DNA of 64,000 bases from Rhodanobacter sp. Root480 (GCF_001426645.1 NZ_LMEX01000001.1:696755-760754); one strand, 5' to 3'; positions 51,695 through 61,673 are shown, counted from the first letter of the stretch. Translations and numbers: made by a program. The notes: generated by a model not told the origin, from the letters alone.

Positions 51695-53107
51695 ATGCGC
51701 CTGTATCCCCTGTTTGCGGACTTGAACGGCTTGCCGGTGCTGGTGGTGGGCGGCGGAAACGTGGCCGAACGCAAGGTTGCCGCCCTGCTCGAGGCCGGTG
51801 CCGTGGTCCGTGTTGGTGCACCGCACTTGCTCCCGGCCCTGGCTGAACAGGTGGCCGATGGACGCATCGCGCACATCGGCGGCGACTTCGAGCCGTCGTG
51901 GCTGGACGATATCTGGCTGGTGATCGCCGCCACCGACAACCGCGAGCTCAATGCCGAGGTCGCCGCCCGCGCCACCGAAAGGCGCATCCTGAGCAACGTG
52001 GTGGACGACCCGGCGCTGTCGCGTTTCCAGGTGCCCGCCGTGGTGGATCGGACACCGCTGACCATCGGCATTTCCACCGCCGGCGCCGCGCCCATGTTCG
52101 CCCGCCGCGTGCGTGAAACGCTGGAGTCGCACCTGGACCCGGCGATCGGCCCGCTGGTGGCATTGGCGCAACGGCATCGCAAGGCCATCGTCGACGCGTT
52201 CCCCGATCTCGCCGCGCGACGCCGGTTTTACGATGCGTTGTATGACGGCCCGGTGCTCCAGCTGCTGCGTCACGCACGACACGCCGAAGCCGAGGCGGCG
52301 TTGCTCGATGCGCTGGATCACGGTGCCCCACCCGTACCCGGTTCGGTCGTGCTGGTCGGCGCCGGCCCCGGCGATCCGGGCTTGTTGACGCTAGCCGGGT
52401 TGCGCGCGCTCAACCGGGCCGACGTGATCCTGCACGATCAACTGGTCAGCCCCGGGGTCCTGGCGATGACGCGGCGCGATGCCGAGCGCATCGATGTCGG
52501 CAAGCGCGGCGGCGGCCGGCACACACCGCAATCGGAGATCAACGCGTTGTTGCTGCAGCATGCCCGCGCCGGGCGTTACGTGGTGCGACTGAAAGGTGGC
52601 GACCCGTTCGTGTTCGGTCGTGGCGGCGAGGAGATGCAGTACCTGCGGCGCCATGGCGTGGCCTGCACGATCGTGCCCGGCGTGACCGCGGCCGTGGCCT
52701 GTGCCGCCTACGCGGGCATCTCCCTCACCCACCGCGAACACGCCCAGTCGGTGCGGCTGCTCACCGCGCACTGCAAGGATTCGATGGACACGCTGGACTG
52801 GGCCGCGCTGGCGGGCGAGCGGCAGACCCTGGCGGTGTACATGGGCCTCGCTCAGCTCAGCCACCTGACCGAGCGCTTGCTGGCCCATGGTCGCGCGCCG
52901 AGTACGCCTTTTGCGCTGATCGAGAACGGCACCCTACCGCAGCAGCGCGTGCTCCGCGGTGAACTGCATGCCCTGCCCGCGCTGGCATCGATGAACCACA
53001 TCGAGGCACCCGCCTTGTTGATCATCGGCCAGGTGGCGATGATGGCCGACGAGCTGGGCTGGTTTGGCGAGGCGGTCGATACGGCCAATGCCGAACTGGC
53101 CGCGTAG
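51695..53107 (+). CDS. cysG: siroheme synthase (trifunctional)
   Basis: The 470-aa protein has an N-terminal precorrin-2 dehydrogenase/ferrochelatase half ([35 protein letters not shown]). The C-terminal uroporphyrinogen-III methyltransferase half has [39 protein letters not shown] and [20 protein letters not shown]. It makes siroheme for NirB. The start at 51695 has GGAG eight bases upstream. Divergent placement from nasST links siroheme to nitrate use. Confidence 0.95.
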   Translation: MRLYPLFADLNGLPVLVVGGGNVAERKVAALLEAGAVVRVGAPHLLPALAEQVADGRIAHIGGDFEPSWLDDIWLVIAATDNRELNAEVAARATERRILSNVVDDPALSRFQVPAVVDRTPLTIGISTAGAAPMFARRVRETLESHLDPAIGPLVALAQRHRKAIVDAFPDLAARRRFYDALYDGPVLQLLRHARHAEAEAALLDALDHGAPPVPGSVVLVGAGPGDPGLLTLAGLRALNRADVILHDQLVSPGVLAMTRRDAERIDVGKRGGGRHTPQSEINALLLQHARAGRYVVRLKGGDPFVFGRGGEEMQYLRRHGVACTIVPGVTAAVACAAYAGISLTHREHAQSVRLLTAHCKDSMDTLDWAALAGERQTLAVYMGLAQLSHLTERLLAHGRAPSTPFALIENGTLPQQRVLRGELHALPALASMNHIEAPALLIIGQVAMMADELGWFGEAVDTANAELAA

Positions 53108-53130
53108 CGATGCCGACTGGGCGCATCCGC

Positions 53131-53808
53131 TCAGTCATCCCAACGCGACACCTCCGGAAAGCCGCAGCGGTAATACCAGTCCAGCACGGGCTCGGGCACC
53201 AGGGCCTGCAAGTCGTTTCCCAGCGCGACGTAAGCGTCGAGGACGTCGCGCAACACTTTTTCGGCCCGGCCGTTGCGCTGGTCCAGCGGGACGTTGAAGT
53301 GCTGGTACTCGATCATCTCCAGCATGCGCGACGACCAGCCGAACAGCAGATCGCTCCACTCATCGAACCGGGCACGGACCCAATCGCGAAGCGGCGCGTG
53401 CAGGGTCAACCCTTCCTGCACGCAGAGCTTGTGCGCCAGCACGCTGACGGGTAAATAGGCGCCGCGGTACCACTCGGTGTGACCGGCAGCCGATCGCGGC
53501 ACCACCAGTGGCGCCGGTGCGCGGAAATCGGCGAAGGTGGTAATGAACAACCGTTCGATCCGACGCGCATCGCGCAGGCGGTCGGTGTGGATCAGCAACC
53601 CGCGGTCCAGGTCGAAGAATTCAAAAAAGCGCGGATGCAAAGTACGGAAGCGGTCCACGGGATCGCGCGAGAAGCCGACTTTCAGGATGTCCTCATCGCG
53701 GCATGGCAGCACGTAGACATAGGTCCGCCCACGGCTGGTGAAACGGGGAAAGGCAACGTCGTCATTCACGGAAGTCAGGCCGGCAGCACTTGTTTGGGCG
53801 TACCGCAT
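53131..53808 (-). CDS. GIY-YIG/T5orf172-like protein
   Basis: The 225-aa protein opens with a strand pattern RTYVYVLPCRDEDILKVGFS followed by DPVDRFRTLHPRFFEFFDL, RRIERLFITTFADFRAP and EWYRGAYLPV. This order (YVYV...KVGxSxDPxxR...E..) matches GIY-YIG-type nuclease folds of the T5orf172 class. The helical C-terminal half (EYQHFNVPLDQRNGRAEKVL) is of unknown role. A GTG at 53769 is an alternative start. It lies downstream of cysG on the opposite strand and is probably unrelated to it. Confidence 0.6.
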   Translation of the reverse strand: MRYAQTSAAGLTSVNDDVAFPRFTSRGRTYVYVLPCRDEDILKVGFSRDPVDRFRTLHPRFFEFFDLDRGLLIHTDRLRDARRIERLFITTFADFRAPAPLVVPRSAAGHTEWYRGAYLPVSVLAHKLCVQEGLTLHAPLRDWVRARFDEWSDLLFGWSSRMLEMIEYQHFNVPLDQRNGRAEKVLRDVLDAYVALGNDLQALVPEPVLDWYYRCGFPEVSRWDD

Positions 53809-53881
53809 TCCCCCGCACCGTCATGGCTTGGCGGCAGCGGTTCCATCCGCAGCTGGCCCAGGGCTGCGGATGGCGAAACAT

Positions 53882-54136
<255 letters not shown>

Positions 54137-54237
54137 CTAGATACCGCCGCCGGTCGGGATCATGAACGCGGGGTTTTCACCAGCGGCTCACCGGGGCTCC
54201 TGTTGCATGCCGGGAGGCATTGGCGAGCGGAACGGTG

Positions 54238-55113
54238 ATGGGCAAATCGCGTATCGGCATTTCCGGTTGGCGCTATGCGCCGTGGCGCGGGAAGTTCTAC
54301 CCGAAGTCGCTGGTGCAGCGCGACGAGTTGCAGTACGCATCGCGGCAGGTCGCCACCATCGAGATCAACGGCTCGTTCTATTCGTTGCAGCGGCCTGAGA
54401 GCTACACGCAATGGCACGACCAGACCCCGCGCGGTTTCGTGTTCGCGGTGAAGGGGCCGCGCTTCATCACCCATGTGCTGCGGTTACGCGACATCGAACG
54501 GCCGCTGGCGAATTTCTTCGCGTCCGGCGTGCTGAACCTGGGGGCGAAACTTGGACCCATGTTGTGGCAATTCCCGCCCAATTTCCGCTACGACAGAAAG
54601 CAGTTCGGCGAATTCCTGGCGTTGCTGCCGCGTAACACCCATCAGGCAAACCAACTGGCGACCAGGCACGACAGCCACCTGAAACATCCTGCCGAAAGTT
54701 TCCCGGAGGCATCGCACCGCCTGCGCCATGCGGTGGAGATTCGCCACGAGAGTTTCGTCGACCCCGATTTCATTGCCCTGCTCCGCCAGCGCGGCGTGGC
54801 GCTGGTGGTTGCGGATACGGCCGGCAAGTGGCCGTTGCTGGAAGACGTGACCGCCGGCTTCATGTACCTGCGCCTGCACGGCGACAAGAAGCTCTACGCC
54901 AGCGGATACAGCGATGCCGCGCTGGACGACTGGGCTCGCCGCATCCGCGCGTGGCAGCGCGGCGCGCAACCGCGCGGCGCCCGTCGCGCCAGCGGCAAAC
55001 CGCCGCCCGCGCGCCAATCGCGCGACGTGTACTGCTATTTCGACAACGACATCAAGGTGAAGGCGCCGTTCGACGCCATCAAGTTGCGCGGACGGCTGGA
55101 CGGCCGTTCATGA
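54238..55113 (+). CDS. DUF72 (YecE-like) TIM-barrel protein
   Basis: The 291-aa protein has DUF72 hallmarks: RIGISGWRYAPWRGKFYP, TIEINGSFYSLQRPESY, FVFAVKGPRFITHVLRL, LGPMLWQFPPNFRYD, AVEIRHESFVD, MYLRLHGDKKLYASGYSD and DVYCYFDND. The fold resembles an endonuclease-IV-like TIM barrel; the reaction is unknown. The start at 54238 directly precedes the conserved GISGWRY. It stands alone next to stress genes. Confidence 0.9.
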   Translation: MGKSRIGISGWRYAPWRGKFYPKSLVQRDELQYASRQVATIEINGSFYSLQRPESYTQWHDQTPRGFVFAVKGPRFITHVLRLRDIERPLANFFASGVLNLGAKLGPMLWQFPPNFRYDRKQFGEFLALLPRNTHQANQLATRHDSHLKHPAESFPEASHRLRHAVEIRHESFVDPDFIALLRQRGVALVVADTAGKWPLLEDVTAGFMYLRLHGDKKLYASGYSDAALDDWARRIRAWQRGAQPRGARRASGKPPPARQSRDVYCYFDNDIKVKAPFDAIKLRGRLDGRS

Positions 55114-55150
55114 GCCCCCAACGGCCGTTAGCCGCAGCCGCACATGCGCA

Positions 55151-55564
55151 TCAAAAGAATGCGTTGGGATTGATCCCGAAGCGGGCGGACAGGTTGCGGA
55201 TGTGGTGCGCCGTAAGGCTTCGCTGCCCCGCGAGGATCTCGGAGACCTCGCTCTGGCGGCCGATTTCCGGCAGCTGAGCCAGCTTCAGGCCGTGCTGCTC
55301 CATCAGGAAACGCAGCACCTGGGCACTCTGCGGCGCCGACATCGCGTTGTGCCGCTGGTCGTAGGCGTAGACGAGATCGTTGAGCGTCATGAACAGCGAA
55401 TGCTGTGGATGCGTCTCCTCCATCGCGCCTTCACTGATCAGCGCATCGGTCAGCTGGATGGACGCCTCATAGTCCTGTTCATCCGCGATGTGGCCGACGT
55501 GCGAGATCGCGTGGAAATGGTTCCAGGCGTCAGCAATGGGGGCGATGGCAAGCGGCTGATTCAT
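55151..55564 (-). CDS. HigA-like HTH antitoxin, apparently solitary
   Basis: The 137-aa protein has a C-terminal HTH (FLMEQHGLKLAQLPEIGRQS, EVSEILAGQRSLTAHHIRNL) as in HigA/HTH_3 antitoxins. Its N-terminal helical half includes EDQDYEASIQLTDAL-like acidic repeats and ETHPQHSLFMTLNDLV, typical of the HigA-type regulators that accompany HigB (MqsR/RelE class) toxins. No toxin gene was seen on either side, so it may be an orphan regulator. It ends 38 bp from the DUF72 gene. Confidence 0.8.
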   Translation of the reverse strand: MNQPLAIAPIADAWNHFHAISHVGHIADEQDYEASIQLTDALISEGAMEETHPQHSLFMTLNDLVYAYDQRHNAMSAPQSAQVLRFLMEQHGLKLAQLPEIGRQSEVSEILAGQRSLTAHHIRNLSARFGINPNAFF

Positions 55565-55611
55565 TCCATTTCCTTGGTCGAGTCGGGGCGAGGGTCAGGA
55601 CATCGGGCGTT

Positions 55612-55779
55612 TCACCACGGCGAAGGTAGCACCACTCGGGTAAGCACATCAGCCACGGTCATGCCGATCGGTACAGCCAGCCAGGAAAAGCCCACCGCCG
55701 CGGCGGTGGGCAGCAGCGGTTCGATTATCGAAATAGCCAACGCGTTCAAGATGTTGAACGCCACCAAGGGCGGCACCAC
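55612..55779 (-). CDS. possible 55-aa hydrophobic peptide, doubtful
   Basis: From a GTG at 55779 the frame reads VVPPLVAFNILNALAISIIE and continues as two hydrophobic stretches to LTRVVLPSPW. The composition is membrane-like, but there is no ribosome site and the frame extends upstream antiparallel to nothing conserved. It follows the glycine-zipper gene by 40 bp, so it could be a small membrane partner or chance. Confidence 0.25.
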   Translation of the reverse strand: MVPPLVAFNILNALAISIIEPLLPTAAAVGFSWLAVPIGMTVADVLTRVVLPSPW

Positions 55780-55819
55780 GCAGCCGGTGCGGAAACCACC
55801 TGCGCGGCGACGTGCGCGC

Positions 55820-56317
55820 TCACGTCGTCGCGGTGGGCTTGTTGAAAGGCAGCGGCGTGGCGGCGGTAGCCACCAGGGCGGCATGGGCGCGTGCCAGCAT
55901 GTCGCCCTTGCCATCGACCACCAGCAGCACGTGACCGGCGGCAATCTCGTCCTCGAACGTGCGACGCACGGTGTCGGGCTCCTCGGTACCGGTGAGCATG
56001 CCCATCCAGCCGCCAACGGCTGCGCCCACCAGCGTCATCGCCGCCACGCCGGCCAAGGTCAGACCCAGCGGTGCGATGGTGACTGCGACGATGCCGGCCA
56101 GCAGGCCGCTGGCACCCCCGCCCACCAGGCCCTTGACGCCACCTCCCGCGAAATCGCCGCTGGTTTCCTGGAGGTCGTCGGGGATGGCCTGTTGTTCGAT
56201 CTCGTCGCTGGCGATCAGCGAAATATCTTCCGTCGGAATGCCCGCGCGGCGCAGCGCATTGACCGCGACTTCGGCGGCACGCACGTCGGGCGTGGTGAAT
56301 ACGTGGCGTGTCTTCAT
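55820..56317 (-). CDS. glycine-zipper membrane-associated stress-type protein
   Basis: The 165-aa protein has an N-terminal alpha/beta domain (MKTRHVFTTPDVRAAEVAVN, RRAGIPTEDISLIASDEIE). A central glycine-rich double hydrophobic segment (GGGVKGLVGGGASGLLAGIV, LVGAAVGGWMGMLTGTEEP) and a final alpha/beta strand pair (HVLLVVDGKGDML) follow. The arrangement is that of general-stress flavour-less membrane proteins (heat-induced YflT-like in loose terms). No enzyme motif is seen. It precedes the HigA-like gene by 250 bp. Confidence 0.7.
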   Translation of the reverse strand: MKTRHVFTTPDVRAAEVAVNALRRAGIPTEDISLIASDEIEQQAIPDDLQETSGDFAGGGVKGLVGGGASGLLAGIVAVTIAPLGLTLAGVAAMTLVGAAVGGWMGMLTGTEEPDTVRRTFEDEIAAGHVLLVVDGKGDMLARAHAALVATAATPLPFNKPTATT

Positions 56318-56790
56318 ATCACCTCCTGCGCAGTCGACGGATGCTGTCGATCTTGGTTGCGCCGCGGTGACCAGTGCGTGATGGGTGGCCGGCTTGCGCC
56401 TGCGAATGCACCGCTCAAGGCGTATCCCTCTTGATCATGGCCAAGCCCGCGCCGGGATCGAAGTGGCGACACACGGATACGCCGGCGTCTCCGTCACCAC
56501 CACCTCGAGCGTGGTGTGCACATGGTCTTCCGGCAAATGGCCGTCCAGAGACTTGCCATCTGTCTGACCAAGTGCCGCCGCTTCGGCTCGCCATCCTTCA
56601 GCGCTACGTCACCCGGCAACGCCAGACTTCGCACCGGTTATCCACGCGGATTGCGTCGACAGGTTTTCTTCTCCCACTCGAAGCAACCCGGAACGGCACG
56701 CTCGAAAGCGCCGGTCGCGGTGAGGTGCGCCGCACTCACTTCCGGGCGATGGCGAACGACTGCGGGCACGACGTTTCCGATGCCGTGCTC
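56318..56790. other. gene-poor 473-bp interval
   Basis: No open frame here has a ribosome site plus believable composition. Short minus-strand readings contain plausible stretches (for example LKDGEPKRRHLVRQMASL near 56570-56620) that break by frame change, so the interval may contain a decayed gene, but nothing could be identified. Confidence 0.4.
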
Positions 56791-59673
56791 TCAAACCTTT
56801 TCCACCGAACCGGTCCGTACGTCGCCGATCATGTCGCCGATGCGCCGTGCCAGCAGTTCGACGGTGAACGGCTTGGTGATCAGTTGCATGCCCGGCTCCA
56901 GGAAGCCGTCGGGCACTGCTGCTTCCGAGGCGTAACCTGTCATCAACAGGACCTTGAGGCCGGGCCGCTGCTGGCGCGCCATCCCCGCCATCGCGCGGCC
57001 ATTCATGCCCGGCAGGCCGATATCCGACACCAGCAGGTCGATCGGCTGGCTGGAATCGATGATCCGCATGGCCGCTTCGGCATCGACAGCTTCGAGCGCC
57101 TGGTAGCCGAGCTGGTGCAGTACTTCGACTACCAGCAGGCGAACCATCTCCTCGTCCTCCACCACCAGCACCACCTCGCCACTGCCTTCCGGATGCGTCG
57201 CGTCCGCTGCCGGCGCTGACATGGTGGTCTCGTCATCGGTCGTGCGCGGCAGGTAGAGCGTGATGCGCGTGCCCTGGTCGATATGGCTGTCCAGCTCGCA
57301 GTGGCCGTTGGACTGGCGCGCGAAACCGTAGACCATCGACAAGCCCAGCCCGGTGCCCTTGCCGCTCGGTTTGGTGGTGAAGAACGGGTCGAACGCGCGT
57401 CCGGCCACATCCGCCGGCATGCCGGTACCGGTGTCGGAAACCTCGATGCCCACGTACTGGCCGCGGTCGCCGACCTGCCAGGTGCGGGCACGCAGTTGAT
57501 CGACTTCGACGTTGCGCGTGCGCACCGTCAGCAAGCCGCCATCGGGCATGGCGTCGCGCGCGTTGATGGCGAGGTTGAGCAGCGCGTTCTCCAGCTGGTT
57601 GGGGTCGCACAGCGTGGCCCACAGGTCGGCGGCCAGGTCCAGTTCGATTCGGATGTGTTCACCCATCGTGCGGCGCAGGAACTCCTCCATCGAGGCGATC
57701 AGCGGGTTGGCCTGCACGCGCCGCGGGTCGAGCGGCTGCCGCCGCGAGAAGGCCAGCATGCGGTGGGTCAGCGCGGCGGCCCGGTTGGCCGAGGTCAGCG
57801 CGCCGTTGATGAAGCGGCCGAGGCGCTCGTCGTCGTTGTCGCGCACGCGCATCTCGACCAACTCCAACGCACCGATGATGCCTTGCAACAGGTTGTTGAA
57901 GTCGTGCGCGATACCGCTGGTGAGCTGGCCGATGGCGTCCATCTTCTGCGCCTGCCGCAGTTGCGACTCGACCAGGATCTTCTCGCTGAGGTCGCGGATG
58001 AAGATGTTGAACCAGTCACCGCTGCTGAGCCGCAGCGCGCTGATCCGGAACTCCACGGTGAAGGTCCTGCCGCCACGGTGCACGGCCTCGAACTGGTCGT
58101 CGGCACCGTGCTGCAGCGTGGCGCCGGTCACCGTGGGAAGGGTTTGCAGGAAGCGTTCGCGATCCTTGGTCGCGATGGCCAGCTCGACGAAGTCACGGCC
58201 CAGTACCTCCAGCCGATCCCAGCCGAAAAGGCTTTCGGCGCGCGGGTTCCATTCGGTGATACGACCGGACTCGTCCAGTTGCGCAAAGCCGTCCAGTGCG
58301 GTGTCGATCACCCCGCGCGCCTGTTGCTCGCTTTCGATCAGGGCCAGTTCGTGCTCGCGCCGTTCGGTGATGTCACGGGTGATCTTCACGAAGCCGACCA
58401 GCTTGCCTTCGTCGATGGTGGTGTGGATCACCACGCTGGCCCAGAAGCGGCTGCCGTCCTTGCGCACGCGCCAGCCCTCGGCGCCGAAAGTGCCGTTGCG
58501 TCGTGCCGCCGCAAGTGCGGCCCAGGGCAGGCCTTCGTCGCGATCCTCCGGCGTGTAGAAGGTCGAGAAATGCCGGCCCATGATCTCTGCCGCGGTGTAA
58601 CCCTTGACGCGTTCGGCGCCTTCGTTCCAGCTGATGATGTTGCCGTCGGGGTCGAGCAGATAGACGGCGTAGTCGGTGGCGTTTTTCACCAGCAGCTCGA
58701 AATGGCTTTCGCTGCGGTGCAGTTTCATGAACATCTTCTCCACCGTGTTGGTGCGGTGGACCACGCGTTTCTCCAACGTGTTGTTCAAATCCTGCAGTGC
58801 CTGCTCGATCTTGCGGTGCTCGGTGATATCCACCATCAGGTTGACGGCGCCGACCAGCTGGCCGGCCTCGTCGAACAACGGCGTGGGGTAAGCCTTGAAC
58901 GCCAGGCGCAGGCCGCCGGGCTGTTCGGTGATCGCCTCCTCGCCGTGCAGCGGCCGCGCCTCACGCAGCGCGGTGGCCATCGGGCCTTCGCTGTGCGGCA
59001 TCGGCCGACCATCGAGATGGAACAGTTTCCAACTGATCGACCACGGCTCACCCAGCTTCGGCGCGCGCCCCACGAAGTGGACGGCGGCATCGTTGAAGAA
59101 TGTGACCCGGCCTTCGGCATCGGTCATGTAGATGGCCACGGGCAACGCCCGCAGCACGCTGCGCCACAGCTGGTCGCGTTGGCGCGCGGCGGCGCTGAAA
59201 TCATGGCTGCGGCCACCCGCCTGATCGGCGTGGGGAATGATGCCGATCCCGACCGAGGCCTCACCGTCCTCGACGTCCACCATCTGGAAACTGTTGACCA
59301 CGCCCCACAGCGCGCCATCGTCATTGACCAGTGGAACCACGCTCGCGATGGTGCGGCGCGGCGGGCCATCCGCGGGTTGAATCAAGACCTCGACGTCACG
59401 CAGCGGCTGTTGCTGGCGTCGCACGCACGCCATCGGGCTCTCGGCGGATGGCGCATCAGGCTGCGATGGAAAGAAACCCTCCCCCGCGGCGCCCTCGCAC
59501 ATGGCGTCGCCCCACAATGCGCGTGCATGCGCATTGCAATCGATGACGGTGCCGGCAAGGTCGCAGGCGAAGGCGGCGCCCGGCATCGCCTCCAGCAACG
59601 AATGGCCCAGTTCACAACGTGACGGCGGTTGCGGGCCGGTGCAGCCCTGCGTTGATGCCTGTTTCCCCGTCAC
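56791..59673 (-). CDS. multi-PAS hybrid sensor histidine kinase with receiver domain
   Basis: The 960-aa protein has about four PAS domains (PAS cores near residues 35, 175, 340 and 460, with repeated GRDFVELAI or GRHFSTFYTPEDRDEG motifs). The kinase core has H-box LTSGIAHDFNNLLQGIIGAL (His about 589), N-box LNLAINARDAMPDGG and G-boxes VSDTGTGMP and GKGTGLGLSMVYGF. A C-terminal receiver has VLVVEDEEM and phospho-acceptor Asp about 882 in LLVSDIGLPGMNG. No membrane helix is evident, so it likely senses a cytosolic redox or light signal. No separate response regulator is adjacent. Confidence 0.92.
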   Translation of the reverse strand: MTGKQASTQGCTGPQPPSRCELGHSLLEAMPGAAFACDLAGTVIDCNAHARALWGDAMCEGAAGEGFFPSQPDAPSAESPMACVRRQQQPLRDVEVLIQPADGPPRRTIASVVPLVNDDGALWGVVNSFQMVDVEDGEASVGIGIIPHADQAGGRSHDFSAAARQRDQLWRSVLRALPVAIYMTDAEGRVTFFNDAAVHFVGRAPKLGEPWSISWKLFHLDGRPMPHSEGPMATALREARPLHGEEAITEQPGGLRLAFKAYPTPLFDEAGQLVGAVNLMVDITEHRKIEQALQDLNNTLEKRVVHRTNTVEKMFMKLHRSESHFELLVKNATDYAVYLLDPDGNIISWNEGAERVKGYTAAEIMGRHFSTFYTPEDRDEGLPWAALAAARRNGTFGAEGWRVRKDGSRFWASVVIHTTIDEGKLVGFVKITRDITERREHELALIESEQQARGVIDTALDGFAQLDESGRITEWNPRAESLFGWDRLEVLGRDFVELAIATKDRERFLQTLPTVTGATLQHGADDQFEAVHRGGRTFTVEFRISALRLSSGDWFNIFIRDLSEKILVESQLRQAQKMDAIGQLTSGIAHDFNNLLQGIIGALELVEMRVRDNDDERLGRFINGALTSANRAAALTHRMLAFSRRQPLDPRRVQANPLIASMEEFLRRTMGEHIRIELDLAADLWATLCDPNQLENALLNLAINARDAMPDGGLLTVRTRNVEVDQLRARTWQVGDRGQYVGIEVSDTGTGMPADVAGRAFDPFFTTKPSGKGTGLGLSMVYGFARQSNGHCELDSHIDQGTRITLYLPRTTDDETTMSAPAADATHPEGSGEVVLVVEDEEMVRLLVVEVLHQLGYQALEAVDAEAAMRIIDSSQPIDLLVSDIGLPGMNGRAMAGMARQQRPGLKVLLMTGYASEAAVPDGFLEPGMQLITKPFTVELLARRIGDMIGDVRTGSVEKV

Positions 59674-59735
59674 GACTGGTCTCCGGAATCACGATGGCTG
59701 GATGATAACCGGCGCCGCGTCGGCCTCGCCCGGGA

Positions 59736-59939
59736 TCAGGGCGAAGGCGTTGCGGCTGCGGCGGCGTTGAGCGCAGCCGCCAGCGCCGCATCGCCATTCA
59801 CCAGGTCGGACCAGTACAGCTCCAGTCCTTTGCGGCGGCCCTTCTCCACCAGCTTCAGCCCCTGCGGGTCGATGGTGAGCGTATACGCCGCGTCACCCAC
59901 GGCAAGCGAACGCTTCAGCGGTCGATCCAGCGGCGTCAC
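59736..59939 (-). CDS. small hypothetical protein
   Basis: This encodes 67 aa from GTG at 59939, with AAGGTG eight bases upstream. The sequence LTIDPQGLKLVEKGRRKGLE then LYWSDLVNGDAALAAALNAA suggests a small beta-hairpin plus helix protein; no family was recognised. It lies just upstream of the PAS kinase gene in the same direction (62 bp gap) and could be co-transcribed. Confidence 0.6.
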   Translation of the reverse strand: MTPLDRPLKRSLAVGDAAYTLTIDPQGLKLVEKGRRKGLELYWSDLVNGDAALAAALNAAAAATPSP

Positions 59940-60055
59940 GATCGTGCACCTTGCATGTGGCTTGATGGGACGCGTTGTGCATTCATGACTTGCTCCGTCT
60001 AGCTCAGCCCGGTATTCAGGGCCGCCCGCCGGGGGCGCCCCCCCGTTTCGGCCGT

Positions 60056-60538
60056 CTATGCCGCCGCTTTCGCTTCGCTCTTGAACTGCTTCAGCAGCTC
60101 GGCCTTGCGCGTTTCCATCTGCTCACCCAGGGTCTTCAGTTCCGCTGCGCTCATCAGTTTCTTCGCGCGCTTGAACATCTCCTTCTCTTCCTCGTCGGCG
60201 TGGTGTTCGACCAGTTCCTTGAGCACCTTGGCACGACCGGAGAATTTCTCGCTGTCCGGAGCCGTACCTTGCAGGTCGGGCAACACCAGATCGCCGGCGG
60301 CGCGGTGTTCCTCCATCGCCTCGAAGTACATCTTGGCATCGTCGGACTTTTCGCCCGCCGCCTTGAATGCGGGGTAGAAAATCTCTTCCTCGATGGTGGT
60401 GTGCGCCTTCAGCTGCGTGGCGATCTGCGATAGAAGTTCGCCGCGCTTCTTCACCGCGCGCGTCGTCGTCTCGGCCAGTTCGCTCAGCAGGGTGCGAACG
60501 GCCTGATGATCCTGGGTGAGCAGTTTGATGGCATCCAT
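60056..60538 (-). CDS. hemerythrin-like domain protein
   Basis: The 160-aa four-helix protein carries diiron ligands in LTQDHQAVRTLLSEL, AHTTIEEEIFYPAF, MEEHRAAGDLVL and LVEHHADEEEKEMF. Hemerythrins bind oxygen or NO, or protect iron clusters, consistent with the NO-related genes in this window. The start at 60538 has AGGACAC upstream. A Lys-rich tail (RKAELLKQFKSEAKAAA) is typical of the bacterial small subgroup. Confidence 0.9.
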   Translation of the reverse strand: MDAIKLLTQDHQAVRTLLSELAETTTRAVKKRGELLSQIATQLKAHTTIEEEIFYPAFKAAGEKSDDAKMYFEAMEEHRAAGDLVLPDLQGTAPDSEKFSGRAKVLKELVEHHADEEEKEMFKRAKKLMSAAELKTLGEQMETRKAELLKQFKSEAKAAA

Positions 60539-60792
60539 AACGTGTCCTGGTGAGGTGGTGGGAGCCATGAGGTTCCCTTACGCCGGATCAAAGCCGCGTC
60601 AATCACAACCGCGCCGAAGCGGGCTGCGAACGGGAGAACAAATCTCCAGCCTGCCGGAGAGGTGTGACTGCTCTCCCATGGTTGCCTCCGGTTCCTGATG
60701 ATTGGCCGAGGTGTCGCCGTACACATTCACGCCCCGGAGATTCCCCCGGCGCCATGCTTGCGCGCGCTCCAACGCTCCGAAGGGGAACCCGC

Positions 60793-60846
60793 ATGCACAA
60801 CCCATTGCCCCCGCCGGCGCCTCCGGCGCAAACTGGCCAGGCGTGA
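60793..60846 (+). CDS. 17-codon polyproline leader peptide before the ZIP gene
   Basis: ATG at 60793 follows a strong AAGGGG site (spacing nine). The peptide MHNPLPPPAPPAQTGQA ends in a TGA that overlaps the GTG start of the transporter (GTGA at 60843-60846). PPPAPP would stall ribosomes lacking EF-P help, so this may be a translational regulator. It is too short for composition evidence; the overlap and ribosome site are the support. Confidence 0.45.
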   Translation: MHNPLPPPAPPAQTGQA

Positions 60847-61628
60847 TTCCCTCCCTCTCCCCGGTACTTGCGGCATTTCTGAGCGGCTGCGTGGCGGCGG
60901 CGGCCACGGCGGCAGGCACCTTGCCGGCGCTGTTCGCGCGCACCATCGCGCAACGCACGCAGGACACCATGTTCGGTTTCGGCGCCGGCGTGATGCTGGC
61001 GGCCAGCGCATTCTCGCTGGCCCTGCCCGGCATCCACGCGGCGCAAAGCCATGGCGCCGGGCCGTGGCATGCGGGCGGAATCGTGGCGGCGTCGATCCTG
61101 GTCGGCGCGTCGTTGCTGCTGTTGCTGGACCGCGTCGTGCCGCACGAGCATTTCATCAAGGGCCCGGAGGGGCTTTCCTCGCAGCGGATCAAGCGCGCGT
61201 GGCTGTTCGTGTTCGCCATCTGCCTGCACAACCTGCCCGAGGGCCTGGCCATCGGCGTGGGCTTTGCCGGCACCGATACGGCACACGGCCTGGCGCTGGC
61301 CACCGGTATCGCGATCCAGGACATACCCGAAGGGCTGGTGGTGGCGGTGGCGCTGATGGCCGCCGGCTATGCGCGCGGCTATTCGGTGATGGTGGGCATG
61401 GCCTCGGGCCTGATCGAACCGGTGGGTGCGGTGATAGGCGCCGGCGTGGTGGTCGATTTCCCGCTGCTGCTGCCGGTCGGGCTGGGCTTCGCCGCCGGTG
61501 CGATGCTGTTCGTGGTGAGCCACGAAATCATCCCCGAGTCACACCGCCAGGGTCACGAGAATTTCGCCACTGGCGGCCTGATGGTCGGTTTCGTGATGAT
61601 GATGATGCTGGATACGGCCTTCGGTTGA
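60843..61628 (+). CDS. ZIP-family metal transporter (GufA-like)
   Basis: The 261-aa membrane protein has about eight helices. Metal-binding residues lie in FAICLHNLPEGLAIGVGFAG and ATGIAIQDIPEGLVVAVAL, the paired HNLPEG/QDIPEG motifs of ZIP transporters, plus a late SHEIIPESH. It imports zinc or other divalent metals. The start is a GTG coupled to the upstream leader peptide. The manganese catalase gene nearby (convergent, 45 bp) makes manganese a possible substrate (inference). Confidence 0.88.
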   Translation: MIPSLSPVLAAFLSGCVAAAATAAGTLPALFARTIAQRTQDTMFGFGAGVMLAASAFSLALPGIHAAQSHGAGPWHAGGIVAASILVGASLLLLLDRVVPHEHFIKGPEGLSSQRIKRAWLFVFAICLHNLPEGLAIGVGFAGTDTAHGLALATGIAIQDIPEGLVVAVALMAAGYARGYSVMVGMASGLIEPVGAVIGAGVVVDFPLLLPVGLGFAAGAMLFVVSHEIIPESHRQGHENFATGGLMVGFVMMMMLDTAFG

Positions 61629-61673
61629 TGCTGCCGCGCCCGGGCCGGTTCGCGGCCCGGGCAGGTGGTCGAT

